Source of the DNA: Gambelia wislizenii
Lineage: Eukaryota > Chordata > Lepidosauria > Squamata > Crotaphytidae
Assembly: GCA_030847615.1 (NCBI GenBank)
Contig: JAUMIR010000001.1
Coordinates: 446,578,687-446,642,686, forward strand
DNA: 64,000 nt
Direction: 5' to 3'
Of this stretch, positions 21,168 through 31,073 are shown piece after piece. Numbering within the stretch: position 1 is the first letter of the stretch; each line of letters starts with the position of its first letter. The notes beneath the pieces are model-generated. The model was given only the letters and a program-made list of their open reading frames with translations, ran no database searches and was not told the origin of the DNA. The translations under genes and the position numbers were made by a program.

Positions 21168-21705
21168 ACCACCAGGTCAGATCTCACCTGGAATACTATG
21201 TCCAGTTCTGGGCACCGCAAGTCAAGAAGGACACTGGTAAGCTGGAACATGTCCAGAGGAGGGGGACCAAAATGGTGAAAGGTCTGGAAGCCATGCCCTG
21301 TTAAGAGTGGCTTAGGGAGCTGAGTATGTTTAGCCTGGAGAAGAGAAGGTTAAGAGGTAACATGATTAGCCATGTTTAAATATTTGAAAAGATGTCATAT
21401 TGAAGAAGGAGCAAGATTGTTTTCTGCTGCTCCAGAGACTAGGACATGGAGCAATAGATTCAAACTATGGGAAAAGAGATTCCACCTAAATGTTAGGAAG
21501 AACTTCCTGACAGTAAGAGCTGTTCAACAGTAGAATCCATTGCCTTGGAGTGTGATAGAGTCTCCTTCTCTGGAGGTTTTTAAACAGAGGCTGGATGGCC
21601 ATTTGTCAGGAGTGCATTTATTGTGTATTCCTGCAGAGCAAGGGGTTGGACTGGATGGCCCTTATGGTCTCTTCCAGCTCTATGATCCTATGATTCTACT
21701 ATATA
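21168..21705 (+). mobile_element. CR1 LINE, 3' end
   Basis: Encodes the end of CR1 reverse transcriptase ([50 protein letters not shown]) with stops. It ends with the CR1 3' signature GGCTGGATGGCCATTTGTC, TTGGACTGGATGGCCC and ATGATCCTATGATTCT. Confidence 0.9.
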
Positions 21706-22334
21706 AAAGGCCCCATCTTGTGCAGCCAGCAACCTCACCTCTCTAGGAGATGGTGCAAGTAACAGTTTTCCACACAAATCAACCTCTAATGCACACAAAT
21801 CTGAAACAGGCTAGGAATTGTGTTTGCAGAGAATGGAATCAAATAAACTGAAGAGACTCAACAGAATAGAAAAGGGGTTCGCTCATACCTCACTTGTAAG
21901 GAATAATTCCCTATAAGTTCATAGATTGCACATGGCATAGTATCCCCTGACTGAAATTATTAGTTCCTTCTGTGGAACTACTTACTAATTATTTCTGGTA
22001 CATGTGCGGAAAGACTGGGTACCCTCACAGTTTGTCTTTCACTTTGAGCACACCAGGGAAAAGCTTCTAGGCTCTTCATGCTAGCAATTAGAAGACGCTG
22101 GTCAGACATTCCATTTTTTTTTCTTAATGGATTTTCCATGATTAAAAGAATAGGAAGCAATGTGGATTATGAATGGAAGAGGAGGGTGTCTGAAACTAAC
22201 CCCTACCTTAAAAGAAAATATGATTAAAATCTGGAATTCCTCGCTAAGAAATATGGGCATATGGGACATCAGTCTTTCTTCTAGACCTTACAATTAATGT
22301 TTTAATTGTTATGGTCTAGTTGCTTGAGGAGAAT

Positions 22335-22580
22335 AGCCTAAAGACCATAATGTCACCAGATCCTGTCTGATCTTGGAGGCTAAGCAGGGTCAGCCCTGGT
22401 TAGTACTTGGATGGGAGACTGCCAATGAATATCAAGTGCTGTAGGCTATATTTCAGAGGAAGGAACTGGCAACCTTGTACTCCAAGTATTCCTTGCCTAA
22501 AAAAACCCCTATGAAATTCAAGGGATCACTATACAAATTCATGGGATCACCAGGCGATTTGAAGGCACATACACACCCAG
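22335..22580 (+). repeat. 5S rRNA-derived SINE
   Basis: The head matches vertebrate 5S rRNA including the internal promoter region (GAGGCTAAGCAGGGTCAG, GGTTAGTACTTGGATGGGAG, GTGCTGTAGGCT). It is followed by a Sauria/BovB-like tail (AAATTCATGGGATCACCAGG ... GAAGGCACATACACAC). It is a SINE, not a functional 5S gene: several head substitutions and the fused tail show this. A second copy is at 44010. Confidence 0.85.
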
Positions 22581-22928
22581 TTGTTTGATGAGGGAGGAGA
22601 TTCCTCTGTCTTTCTCTATTCATATGTGACTTACCACAGTTTCAACCATTCTGATTTTGCTCTGAACTACCACCAGTGGCACTCATCTTCACTGCCATGA
22701 TTGGCCAAACAGGACCAATTGAATCTGGCTGAAGAATTACTGAAAGAAGAAACATATGAAGGGGGTGCAAACAGAAACAATAATCATTGGAAGAAGAATT
22801 ATAAAGAATATCAGCATTCATATACAGTATTACAGCACAGTTGTACAATTGCCATTGTTATTTACTGTTGACTATACACTGTGTTGCATTTCTGTGGGAA
22901 AGGTCAGTTTAAATGTAATAAATTAAAC

Positions 22929-23552
22929 TACCTGGACCTGGTATACCATATGCCATTAAAAATCTCCCCAAAACATGCCCGGTAGACCTCATGCCCGGTT
23001 GCTGGGGTTCCATTGCTGCAGTTGACTGCTGTGTCCTGTTGTAGTGGCAACAGCGGTGTCCCGTTGCTGCCACTGCCACCAATTGACTGCCTGGGCCCCA
23101 TCACAGCAACTAGTAACTATAACCAACACTGCAGTATGTTGTATGGTCATTCCCAGTATGCATATACGGCCATGAGTGGATTGTGAGATGGAGAGGGAAT
23201 TTGCATGTGAGTGGTGATTTGCATATGGGTGATGACTGGTTGAGGGAGTGACAGGTGCAACCAATCAGCACACTGAAAGAGGCAACATATCTAAACCCAT
23301 TGTACATACCCAGGAGACAACATACCTACATACCTAAGGCTGTTGTGCATATCCAAGAGTTTTATACATATAGACTAGCTGGTCTCAGCATACCATACAC
23401 CATTAAAAAAACTCCCCCCAAAACGTGTAGATCTCACACCCAGTTGCCTGGGTCCTGTCACAGTGGCAGCACTGGCTTCTCGCCACCACCACCACCAGTT
23501 GACTGCCTGGGTCCCGTCACAGCATACCCAAGTGTTTTATATATATAGATAT
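22929..23552 (+). repeat. Unclassified dispersed repeat, two adjacent copies
   Basis: Two units start TACCTGGACCTGGTATACCA (22929) and TAGCTGGTCTCAGCATACC (about 23376), followed by a CCATTAAAAA run. They have a variable GGC/CCA-rich core and end in TTTTATACATATAGAC or TTTTATATATATAGAT. Related copies lie at 32275 (reverse) and 47075. No ORF. Confidence 0.5.
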
Positions 23553-23817
23553 TGTAGGTGAGTGGTCATAAGGAATAGGAAAAGCAGCTCTTTATTTCCC
23601 AGGTGACATCTTGCAGCACCTTAAACATTAACACAATTATAATGGCATACACATCTGATGAAGTGGGCCCTAGTTCACAGAATCTCATGTCATAACAAAT
23701 AAGTTCTAATGAGATCCTATAATCCTATTCAGAAATAAGCTCCATTGAATTCAGTGGTGCTTACTTCCTTGTAAGAAGGTATATACCACCTACTGGGGAA
23801 TAAGTCCCACTGAACTG

Positions 23818-24036
23818 CAGGTTGACCCCTGTATCCAGGGATTTATTATCCATGGTTTTGCTTGTCCACATTTTGAAAACAAATATGTTCTCTCTAGGCA
23901 TTTCTAGTTCCTCCAATGTGACACTGTGGTCAACTTCTGGCGAATACAATAGGGTCCCTATTATCCATGATTTCAGGTATCCACGGGGTGGTGGTGGTCT
24001 TGGAACGTATTCCTTGTGGATATGGGGGTTGACCTG
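23818..24036. mobile_element. Tigger/pogo-like MITE
   Basis: The termini CAGGTTGACCCCTGTATCC and GGATATGGGGGTTGACCTG are inverted, with TA following the right end. The interior has the 'ctctctaggcatttctag' marker of a subfamily also present at 43300 and 57620. Confidence 0.75.
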
Positions 24037-24057
24037 TAAATAAGAACTATGCAGAGG

Positions 24058-24200
24058 GATCTTGTAGCACCTTGAGACTGAGAGAAAGAGGTTGGTAGCA
24101 TAAGCTTTCGTAGACTTAAGTCTTCAAAAGTCTATGAAAGCTTATGCTACCAACCTCTTTCTCTCAGTCTCAAAGGTGGTACAAGAATCCTTTAACTAAC
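24058..24200. repeat. Near-perfect inverted repeat (hairpin)
   Basis: CACCTTGAGACTGAGAGAAAG ... TAGCATAAGCTTTCGTAGAC is mirrored by GTCTATGAAAGCTTATGCTA ... CTCTCAGTCTCAAAGGTG with almost no spacer. Arms are about 62 bp. It is the complete form of the repeat nested at 19456-19925. Confidence 0.75.
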
Positions 24201-24364
24201 TACTGATTCAGATTAAGACAGCTATGTCTTTGAATTCTACCACCCAAATGAGAACTAGTTCTCAACAGACATGTATAGGATTGCACTGACCATCTTTAAG
24301 GTGCTCCAAAACTGCTGTTTTTGGTATAAGTAACTGCTTAACAGGAAACAACAACAGGGTACAA

Positions 24365-24705
24365 GTTTTCCCCAAATTGTCCCCCCCAGGCCAAATAACC
24401 TGGATAACCTTGGCAACAGTCCCCCTGGGTGTGTTACCCTAAGAGATTGGGGAGTGCTTTAGAGCCCCACCCATGATGCCAAAATCTATATTACTGTCTG
24501 GGGGAATTATTAGCTCCAATAGAAGCCTGCAAGAGGAGGCTAACTTGGGGGATCAAAACTGAGAGACATTAATGGCCCTCTCCCAGCTCATCCAACCAGG
24601 TCTCTGTGATACAGGCCAGGCTGGCATGACTATCCAGGGTCAAGTTCTGAATGGCAGGTGTTTTACCATTCACCTGGCATTTACTAGCAGCACCTGTTAG
24701 TATGT
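24365..24705 (-). mobile_element. L2-like LINE, endonuclease-domain fragment
   Basis: The minus strand reads LTLDSHASLACITETWLDEL, matching the 'ITETWL' motif region of the L2-type apurinic endonuclease. Fragmentary, no intact ORF. Confidence 0.65.
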
Positions 24706-25244
24706 CCTACTACCTCTCCCCACAATATCTCATAATTGGAAATATTGGACACGTTTTGGGGTCAGGTTGGCTGGGACAACCCAAAAAGATCAGTTGGACA
24801 ATAGTAAAGTGTGCTACAATGGCCGAACCCAGCCACTCTCTTTCTTGGTGCACCCCAGATCAGAACCTCCTGTGCCACCCTCAGACACCTGTCTACTCAG
24901 CATTCATTTGCTGCACGAAGCTCTGCTCTCCAAGACTGGTAACTATTGTCCTATATTCCTGAATCTCTCCCTCTATCCAATCTTTCTGTCTTACTCAGCT
25001 ATAACCTTGTAAAGTTCTTAGACACGTGTATTTTTTTGGTGTGTTATTTCCAATAAAAATACTTTATTTCACTTTAACTGGAGTGCTCTCTACAGTTAGT
25101 ACTTGTCTGAGTGTATATATCTGAAAGTTTCTTTGCTGCTCATATTGCAACAGAGCAGTCCTTCAGATAGGCTGTTAATTGGACTCGCTTCACGTTTTCT
25201 GCCACCATTGTTGTATTTGCCACCTCATTTGGTCAAACTATTCC
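24706..25244. other. Intergenic, no feature seen
   Basis: Separates two pieces of the reverse L2-like LINE; may be an insertion or diverged LINE sequence. An AATAAAAATACTTTATTT stretch lies near 25052. Confidence 0.3.
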
Positions 25245-25900
25245 TCTCTGGAAAACCAAGGAGCCAGTTTGGCTCTGTTCCATGAGGAGGATGCTCAAGA
25301 ACCACTGTATCCTCCACCGTGTCCATTTCCTCATTCCAGAAGCTGACTAGAGGTTTGACAGAAGCCCCTGCCAAGGCAGTAGGAAACTCCCAAAGAGCAA
25401 TCAGGAAGCCATCCAGGTCTATCACCTCCTTGGAGCGCACCATCTTAAGGGATCCCCTACCCTGCAAATATTCTGAGTTTCAATGAGTCTAAACCTGACT
25501 AGGTAGTGATCTATCCATTACAACAGGACTATAAACAGTTCCATCATTCCCAGTTCACCTCACCCAGCACAGAAAGGGAGGTCCAGGGTGTGTCCAGCAG
25601 CATAGGTGGGTCCAGATACTACTTGGAGACAGATGTATAGTTGTCATGGCAGACTAAGTCTTGAGCTATTTCCAACAGGGCAGCCTCAGCATGGATGTTG
25701 AAGTCACTCAGCACAACAAGCTGAAAAGACTTCAATATCAGCCACAAGAACATCCTTGTTAGCTCAGGAAGGGAGGCTGCTGAGCAGCAGGACAAGTGGC
25801 ACACCAACAGAAACCCTAATCAGTCCCAACCACTCACCTTCAAGATATACACACTCAGGTCCCGCAGTGTACTCCCATATAAGCCTGTCTGTATTTTGAG
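25245..25900 (-). mobile_element. L2-like LINE, endonuclease-domain fragment
   Basis: The minus-strand frame gives LVVLSDFNIHAEAALLEIAQ followed by THLCCWTHPGPPF-like sequence, which corresponds to the GDFN and 'GHTLDL' motifs of L2/CR1-type endonuclease. With 24365-24705 it is probably one decayed element. Confidence 0.65.
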
Positions 25901-25929
25901 ATGTTCAGAGAAGGGTTTTCTTTCCGTCC

Positions 25930-26540
25930 CTCTGCCCTTACAGGAACATCTGGTGGGAACACAAGAGAGTGTCTTCTTGGTGGCTGTTCTCAGGTGCTAG
26001 AACTCCCTCCCTAGAGAGGCTAGGCTTGCATCCTCTTTGCTATCCTTCCATAGGTATGTGAAGACTTTTTTTGTTTTGTTTCAGCAGGTCCCTGAGAACT
26101 GATTGCTCCTGGGGGAAGGGCCTCAGTACCTGCTGGTGTTTGGTTCCAGGACCCACCGATGTTGTGGATACCGAAATCCATGGATGCTCAACTCCCATGA
26201 TGTAAAATGGCATCTCTTATATGAAATGGAGAACAACCAGGTTTGCTTTTTGGAACACACACACACACACATTCAACCTGTGTTTGGTTGAATCTGTGGA
26301 AAAAGAATCAGTGGATACCAAGGGCTGACTGTTATGACCTGCAGTGATCTTTTTGTTGTTTTCTTTTTAATGGGTATGCTTTTGAATTGCTTTTAATGAT
26401 ATGGAAAGTTTAATTATATTTTAACTTTTATATGACATGAACTTTTAGCTGTATCTGTTTTGACTTTTGTAAGCTGTTTTGAGTCTCAGCACTGGGGAAA
26501 GGTGAGATAATAATAATAATAGTAGCCGTAATAAAATGAA
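25930..26540 (+). mobile_element. L2-like LINE 3' end, interrupted by a MITE
   Basis: Encodes degraded L2-like C-terminal sequence (compare 'GTRERAFSVVAPRLRNSL' at the right edge of the window). It ends with AAGCTGTTTTGAGTCTCAGC ... GGGAAAGGTGAGATAATAAT, the L2-like 3' end with TAA repeats. A Tigger-like element (26124-26331) splits it. Confidence 0.65.
26124..26331. mobile_element. Tigger/pogo-like MITE
   Basis: Left CAGTACCTGCTGGTGTTTGG and right CCAAGGGCTGACTG termini, with 'gtggataccgaaatccatgg' interior. A (CA)n tract lies at about 26257-26272. Confidence 0.65.
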
Positions 26541-26544
26541 TTTA

Positions 26545-26935
26545 CAGTCATCCCTTCACATTCGCGGGGGTTAGGTCCCCCAGACCCCCGAAAACGTTAA
26601 AATTCCGCGAATAATGACTGCCCTCCCCCTCCCCCACCAAAGTGACCATGGGGCCTCCGGAGGCCCCATAGTCGCTTTTCCAGGACTCCCCACTCCCTTC
26701 CAAGGCCTTCACGGGGCCTCCGGAGACCCTCCCGAAGCCCCGTGGATGCCTCCCCAGCACTCCACCTCCCTCCCAAGGCCCCGTGGATGCCTCCCCGGGC
26801 CTCCCCCCTCCCACCCCGGGCCTTCACGGGGCCTCCAGGAGGCCCCTTGTCACAGTTTTTGGAGAGGGGGGGCTCACAAAACCGCAAATAATCAAAACCG
26901 CGAATGCTAAGTTCGCGAATGTGGAGGGGCAACCG
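26545..26935. mobile_element. GC-rich Tigger/pogo-like element with TA duplication
   Basis: The termini CAGTCATCCCTTCACATTCG and CGAATGTGGAGGGGCAACCG are inverted and flanked by TA (26543-26544 and 26936-26937). The interior is CCTCC-rich with repeated 'ggcccc' and 'cctccggag' blocks, unlike the AT-rich interior of other copies. The ORFs through it are compositional. Confidence 0.8.
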
Positions 26936-27084
26936 TATTATGTATTGTTACAGCATTGTATCTGTGAATACAAGCACATATATTAAAGCGTATTTGTCCT
27001 ACACTTCAAAATCAACCACTACAACACTGTTTCCCTGACCATGAAAAATATAGTTTTTTAAAACTGCAACATCCCTAATCCACT

Positions 27085-27295
27085 CTACGCCAATAATCCA
27101 GTTTGAAATTGGATCATTTGCCATGGCTCCTTCCTATGGAATCCTGGGATCTATAGTTTTAGAAGGCTTTCCACCTTCTCTGCCAAAGAGTGCTGGTGCC
27201 TCACCAAATGGCAACTCCCAGGATTCCATAGGAAGAAGCAATGGCACATGATCCAATTTCAAACTGGATTATTGGCGTAGTGTGGAATCCTGGGA
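27085..27295. mobile_element. Palindromic MITE, well preserved
   Basis: CCAATAATCCAGTTTGAAATT at the left is mirrored by AATTTCAAACTGGATTATTGG at the right. Inner arms carry TTCCTATGGAATCCTGGGAT and CCCAGGATTCCATAGGAAG. About 205 bp. Confidence 0.8.
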
Positions 27296-27562
27296 ACTGT
27301 AGTCTACAAAAGAGTAACTTTCTCAAGCCCTGCGGTTTACAGTTTGACCAATGTTGAGAAATTCAGTTTTGTCAGCTGCCTCAGAACCCATCTTTGTGGG
27401 TAAAGATTGGAGCAGAATTTTAAAACCAACAAATAAGTAAGGCTGCCCAGGGACTCCTCAGGGCAGGGAGGAGACAACTTATTTCTTCTGGAAGGGAAGA
27501 ATAACCCAGAGAGAGCAACAGCTGGGGCAGTTAAGCCTTTTCTCTCTCCTGACTTTATTTAG

Positions 27563-27778
27563 GACTTTATCATACTACACTATATAGCGCTATTATTCCA
27601 CTTTAACTGCTATGGCTGCCTCCTGTGGGATTTTGGGATTTGTAGTTTAGTGAGTCCTCAGAGCTCTTTGGCTAAGAGTTCTAAAGGCCCCTCCCTCAAC
27701 TGCAAATCCCAGGATTCCACAGGAGGCAGCCATAGCAATCAAAGTGGAATAATATCGCTATAATAGTGAAGTATGATA
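27563..27778. mobile_element. Palindromic MITE adjoining IFT43 promoter
   Basis: TATCATACTACACTATATAGC ... GGCTGCCTCCTGTGGGATTT is mirrored by GGATTCCACAGGAGGCAGCC ... AATAGTGAAGTATGATAAT. It ends about 165 bp before the IFT43 ATG, immediately upstream of the CpG island. Confidence 0.8.
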
Positions 27779-27943
27779 ATCAAATTCTCCGCTCCCCCAT
27801 CCCACAATGGCCCTCTAACGGGCCCTCGACCGGGCTACTACGGGTAACGGTCCCTTTAAGGGAAGTCCGTGGTTGCTAAGGACGCTTAAAGGGGCGGGCC
27901 TTTCTACCGGAAGTGAGCTGTCCTCCCGATACGGGCCCAAAGG

Positions 27944-27985
27944 ATGGACGACGACTTGGATTTGGACGAGGAAGTCTGTAAAGGG
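27944..27985 (+). CDS. IFT43: IFT43 exon 1 (coding part)
   Basis: IFT43 is a subunit of the IFT-A complex, which drives retrograde transport in cilia. The exon encodes MDDDLDLDEEVCKG, closely matching the acidic LDLDEE N-terminus of vertebrate IFT43. The ATG has a strong context (A at -3, G at +4) and sits in a CpG island. The exon ends in phase 0 at a GTAAGG donor (27986). Together with exons 2 and 3, and with TGFB3 as divergent neighbour as in other vertebrates, the assignment is firm. IFT43 has no enzymatic domain; this segment is probably disordered. Confidence 0.9.
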
Positions 27986-28000
27986 GTAAGGCGAGCTGGT

Positions 28001-28014
28001 GTTGCCATGACGAC
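28001..28014 (+). promoter_or_regulatory. X-box (RFX binding motif) in IFT43 intron 1
   Basis: GTTGCCATGACGAC fits the X-box consensus RYYNYY-N(1-3)-RRNRAC exactly, with a two-base spacer. It begins 16 bases downstream of the exon 1 donor. RFX factors regulate many ciliary genes through such sites, which fits IFT43. Binding is inferred. Confidence 0.55.
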
Positions 28015-28363
28015 GGCGGAGGGGCGCCTCCTCACCGGCCCAGCTTCGGTGGCCGCCCGGCCATCTCTTGCTCTCTTTTCCTTTCGCGCCGCGCAAAATG
28101 GCGCGTCCCGCAGCAGCCCTGGGTCTCTACCGCCAGACCTATAGGGCTCTCCGGGGGAAGGGAGAGGAAAAGAGCGGGCGTTCGGCGGTGTGTTCCCTGT
28201 TGTTGTTGTTTTTGTACGTTAAAGTCCTCAAAAGTTAGACTAAAAGCTGGCTGAGCTCAAAGACATAGCCGTGATAGTCCGTATCAGTCAGTATCCACCT
28301 TTGAGACAGGCGAGGCCAACCAAATCCACACGACACAAATAACCCAGTTTGACACAAATAACC

Positions 28364-28602
28364 CAGTTGTCCCTTCATATTCACTGGGGTTTGGTTCCAG
28401 GAAACCCCCCTCCCCCGTGGATACCAAACTCCGTGAATGCTCAAGTCCTATTCGATGCCATGGCATAGCAAAATGGTATCCCTTATATAAGATGGCAAAA
28501 TCAAGGTTTTGCTTTTTGGATCGTTATTTTTTAAAGAATATTTTCAAGCCATGAATACTTAAATCCGTGGATACCAAACCCGGGAATACGGAGGGACAAG
28601 TG
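28364..28602. mobile_element. Tigger/pogo-like MITE
   Basis: Termini CAGTTGTCCCTTCATATTC and ATACGGAGGGACAAGTG, with TA after the right end. The interior shares 'ccttatataagatggcaaaatcaagg' type sequence with 9658-9887. Confidence 0.8.
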
Positions 28603-28772
28603 TAATTGGATCATTTGCCATGGCTCCTTCCGATGGAATCCTGGGATTTGTAGTTTTACAAGGCCTTTCATCTCTGCCAAAGAGTGCTGGTTCCTCACCA
28701 AACTACGAACCCCAGGATTCTGTAGGAAGGAGCTGTGGCAAATAATTCAGTTTCAGTGTCAGGTTATTTGTG
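28603..28772. mobile_element. Palindromic MITE
   Basis: CCATGGCTCCTTCCGATGG and AATCCTGGGATTTGTAG on the left face CCCAGGATTCTGTAGGAAG on the right. It abuts the preceding Tigger-like element with almost no gap. Confidence 0.65.
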
Positions 28773-29002
28773 TAGTGTGGAAAGGAGATGCATTAGGTGA
28801 AGTAGAGTTAAGTCTACCAAAGATTATGCTTCTTTCTCTCAGTCTCAAAGGTGTTGCAAAATCCCTTTGTAAGCTGGCTGGGGCTATTCTGACTGTGGGT
28901 TGTCATTGTTATGTAAAGGCTTTGATGCAAATTCTTCAAGCTGTAACAATTTCCAGTGGGAAAGTGTTTCCTGTTAATCTCCCGTGTTAAAAAACAATAA
29001 AA

Positions 29003-29157
29003 TGTTGTTGTTGTTGTTCACCTTTGAGTTGTTTCTGATTTACTGTGATTCCAAGAAAACCCTATCACAGGGTTTTCTTGGCAAGATTTGTTCAGAGGAG
29101 GTTTGCCTTTGCCTTCCTCTCAGGCTGAGAGTGTGTGACTTGCCCACTGTCACCTTA
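29003..29157 (-). repeat. Sauria-type SINE, 3' fragment
   Basis: GTTGTTGTTGTTCACCTTTG tail, ACAGGGTTTTCTTGGCAAG and GTGACTTGCCCACTGTCACC in reverse orientation. The tRNA-like head is missing. Confidence 0.7.
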
Positions 29158-29715
29158 GGGTACATTTAAAGGCCAACACATTTTATTTGGCATAAGCTTT
29201 CCTTGGCTACATGGAAGTGAGTTTGCCTTTAAAATGATGAGGCACATGCTGGAGTGGTCTCCATAAACAAATGTGAGATTACAGCTATAGCAGAAAGAAA
29301 GAACTAAGGCAGGTCTAACATCCAGAGATCTGCTGGTAGTTCCCAGTTTGGAGATTCTGCTCACCTTTGCCTTAGATGTTACAAAGGACGCAGAAAGAAC
29401 TAGCACCTTCAAACCATGAATTTTTGCCAGAGTTTTTGAACTAGAACTGGGAGTTGTAGTTCAAAACATAACATTTCCAAAATTATGCTTAATAGCCTCA
29501 GTTAATTAATTATTTATTGTTCCTGTTGTATCATTCTGTTGTTTCACACTTACTTATTCCATTCTCACTCTTCTCATACCCTCACAAAACATAGAAAGAG
29601 GGCAAGAAAGTTTTAGAGCATCATCCTAAAGCTGCTTATTCAGAAACAATCCCTACTGCATCTGTATGTTTTGGATTACAATCTTACTTCAAAAGGCTTG
29701 TACCCTTCAGTTTAG
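29158..29715. other. IFT43 intron 1, no feature seen
   Basis: Short stretches resemble half-copies of palindromic MITEs (near 29440). No exon. Confidence 0.3.
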
Positions 29716-29845
29716 ATCAAGTGTGGAGAACGTTTGGCTCTCCAGATGTTTTAGACTTCGGCTTTCAGAAGCCCTAGAATAATAGCTGATGGCAAAGGAC
29801 TCTGGAAGTTGTAGTTCAAAACATTTGGAGGGCCAAATGTGCTCA
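29716..29845. repeat. Short palindromic repeat
   Basis: GTTTGGCTCTCCAGATGTTTT is mirrored by AAAACATTTGGAGGGCCAAAT, with TAGTTCAAAACA typical of the family at 8688. Confidence 0.5.
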
Positions 29846-30402
29846 AGTCCCTGTTCTAGGCAGTAAACTGTGCACCTGCAGAGCTTGTGTCTTGCCAAGT
29901 CCAATACATATCACCAGCTGAATCTGAGCCTTCCCTCTTTTCATTTCCTCTTATCCTCTAGTGCCTTTTTCTGTTCCTTCCTTGTAGCCCTTGCTACTAA
30001 TAATTTTGATTGCTGCAGAATGGTTTCCCCCCATCTTTCTCTCCCACCCCGCCCCACTTCTTCTGTTTTCATAATTGTAGGCAAAAAATGAGGCCCTGTT
30101 TATAAGAGTAGTGAAAAGAAGGTACACCGAGCCTGGTAGATATCTTGCAGAAAACATTTAATGATGGCAGTGACAACAAAGCTTCCCTACCCTTCTAAAT
30201 TAGCTTGTTGAAATTGAGAATGCCTGGGGAGGGGACAAGAGGAATAGATTTATATATGATGATTTGTTTGCAAGCTCCAGTTGTGATATTGAAAATACAT
30301 TCTGGGGCTAAGCCTGTGCTCAGAGGCATCTTGTTCTGCAATTTTGTCAGTAAGAATCACCTTTCTGTCTCTGTCCGTCTCTCTTTCTCTCTCTGGGCAG
30401 TC

Positions 30403-30840
30403 AGATGTTTGGGACGTAGACGGGTGAGATAAATGATAAAATTATGTTTTGATAATTAAAAATCTCCAGAGATAGATAAATTTAAAGTATGAATGGAGAA
30501 GAGGAGTTGATACTAGATAAAACATAACATGGTAGAAACAGAAGTTATATAAAAGTTCAATGTTATAATCATAGTCATACTCAGTCAAAACAACGTTATG
30601 GAAGTTCTAGACAATTTTCTTTTTATTCAGATTATGATGAGCTGTTGAAAAACGAAAATAGCAAACGTTATGGGATAAAGTATCTTGATTTAATAATATT
30701 ATTTAATATTATTTAATGAGAACATGAGATGATACTATTCATAATAGATTATATATAAGAAGCACATTGGATATATTTTGACAATATCTGATTTTCTTTC
30801 ATAAAAATAAAGTATATAAAAAAAAGATGTTTGGGACGTA
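30403..30840 (+). mobile_element. Truncated retrotransposon insertion with 16-bp target duplication
   Basis: The 406-bp AT-rich insert (30419-30824) is bounded by identical copies of AGATGTTTGGGACGTA at 30403-30418 and 30825-30840. It ends in AAATAAAGTATATAAAAAAA. The long duplication and A-rich 3' end indicate L1-type target-primed insertion; the body looks like an L1 3'UTR but has no coding sequence. Confidence 0.8.
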
Positions 30841-30989
30841 AACTTTCAGAAGCCTCAATTAACATTATTAATATTGAGGGATTTTGGAAGTTGTAGTCCA
30901 AACATCTGGACAGCCAGAGGTTCTTCACCTTAATATACATTTCTGTTGCTAGACTTCTGAACCATTTGGACTCTTTGTTCTCCATGCAG

Positions 30990-31073
30990 ATAGCAAAAAT
31001 GGGTCGACGAGCTCACCCGGATTACTTCCATGATGAAAATCGTCGTAGCAAGACCGACTCTCCTGCTGCAGAG
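30990..31073 (+). CDS. IFT43: IFT43 exon 2
   Basis: Preceded by a TTTGTTCTCCATGCAG acceptor and followed by a GTGGGT donor. In phase 0 it encodes IAKMGRRAHPDYFHDENRRS and then KTDSPAAE. The AKMGRRA core matches vertebrate IFT43, and phases agree with exon 1. The exon is 84 nt with no frame disruption. It encodes a basic, probably disordered segment. The gene continues at 46481 after an intron of about 15.4 kb. Confidence 0.88.

Larger units (their letters stand above)
27790..28160. promoter_or_regulatory. IFT43: IFT43 CpG-island promoter
   Basis: A short CpG-dense interval surrounding IFT43 exon 1, with no TATA box. It contains GGTTGCTAAGGAC (27871-27883), similar to an X-box without a spacer, and a consensus X-box at 28001-28014. 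Limits are by eye and the transcription start is unknown. Confidence 0.7.

Noticed and set aside
22335..22460. Functional 5S rRNA gene
   Set aside because: The 5S-like head carries substitutions and is fused to a SINE tail; a second such copy exists at 44010.
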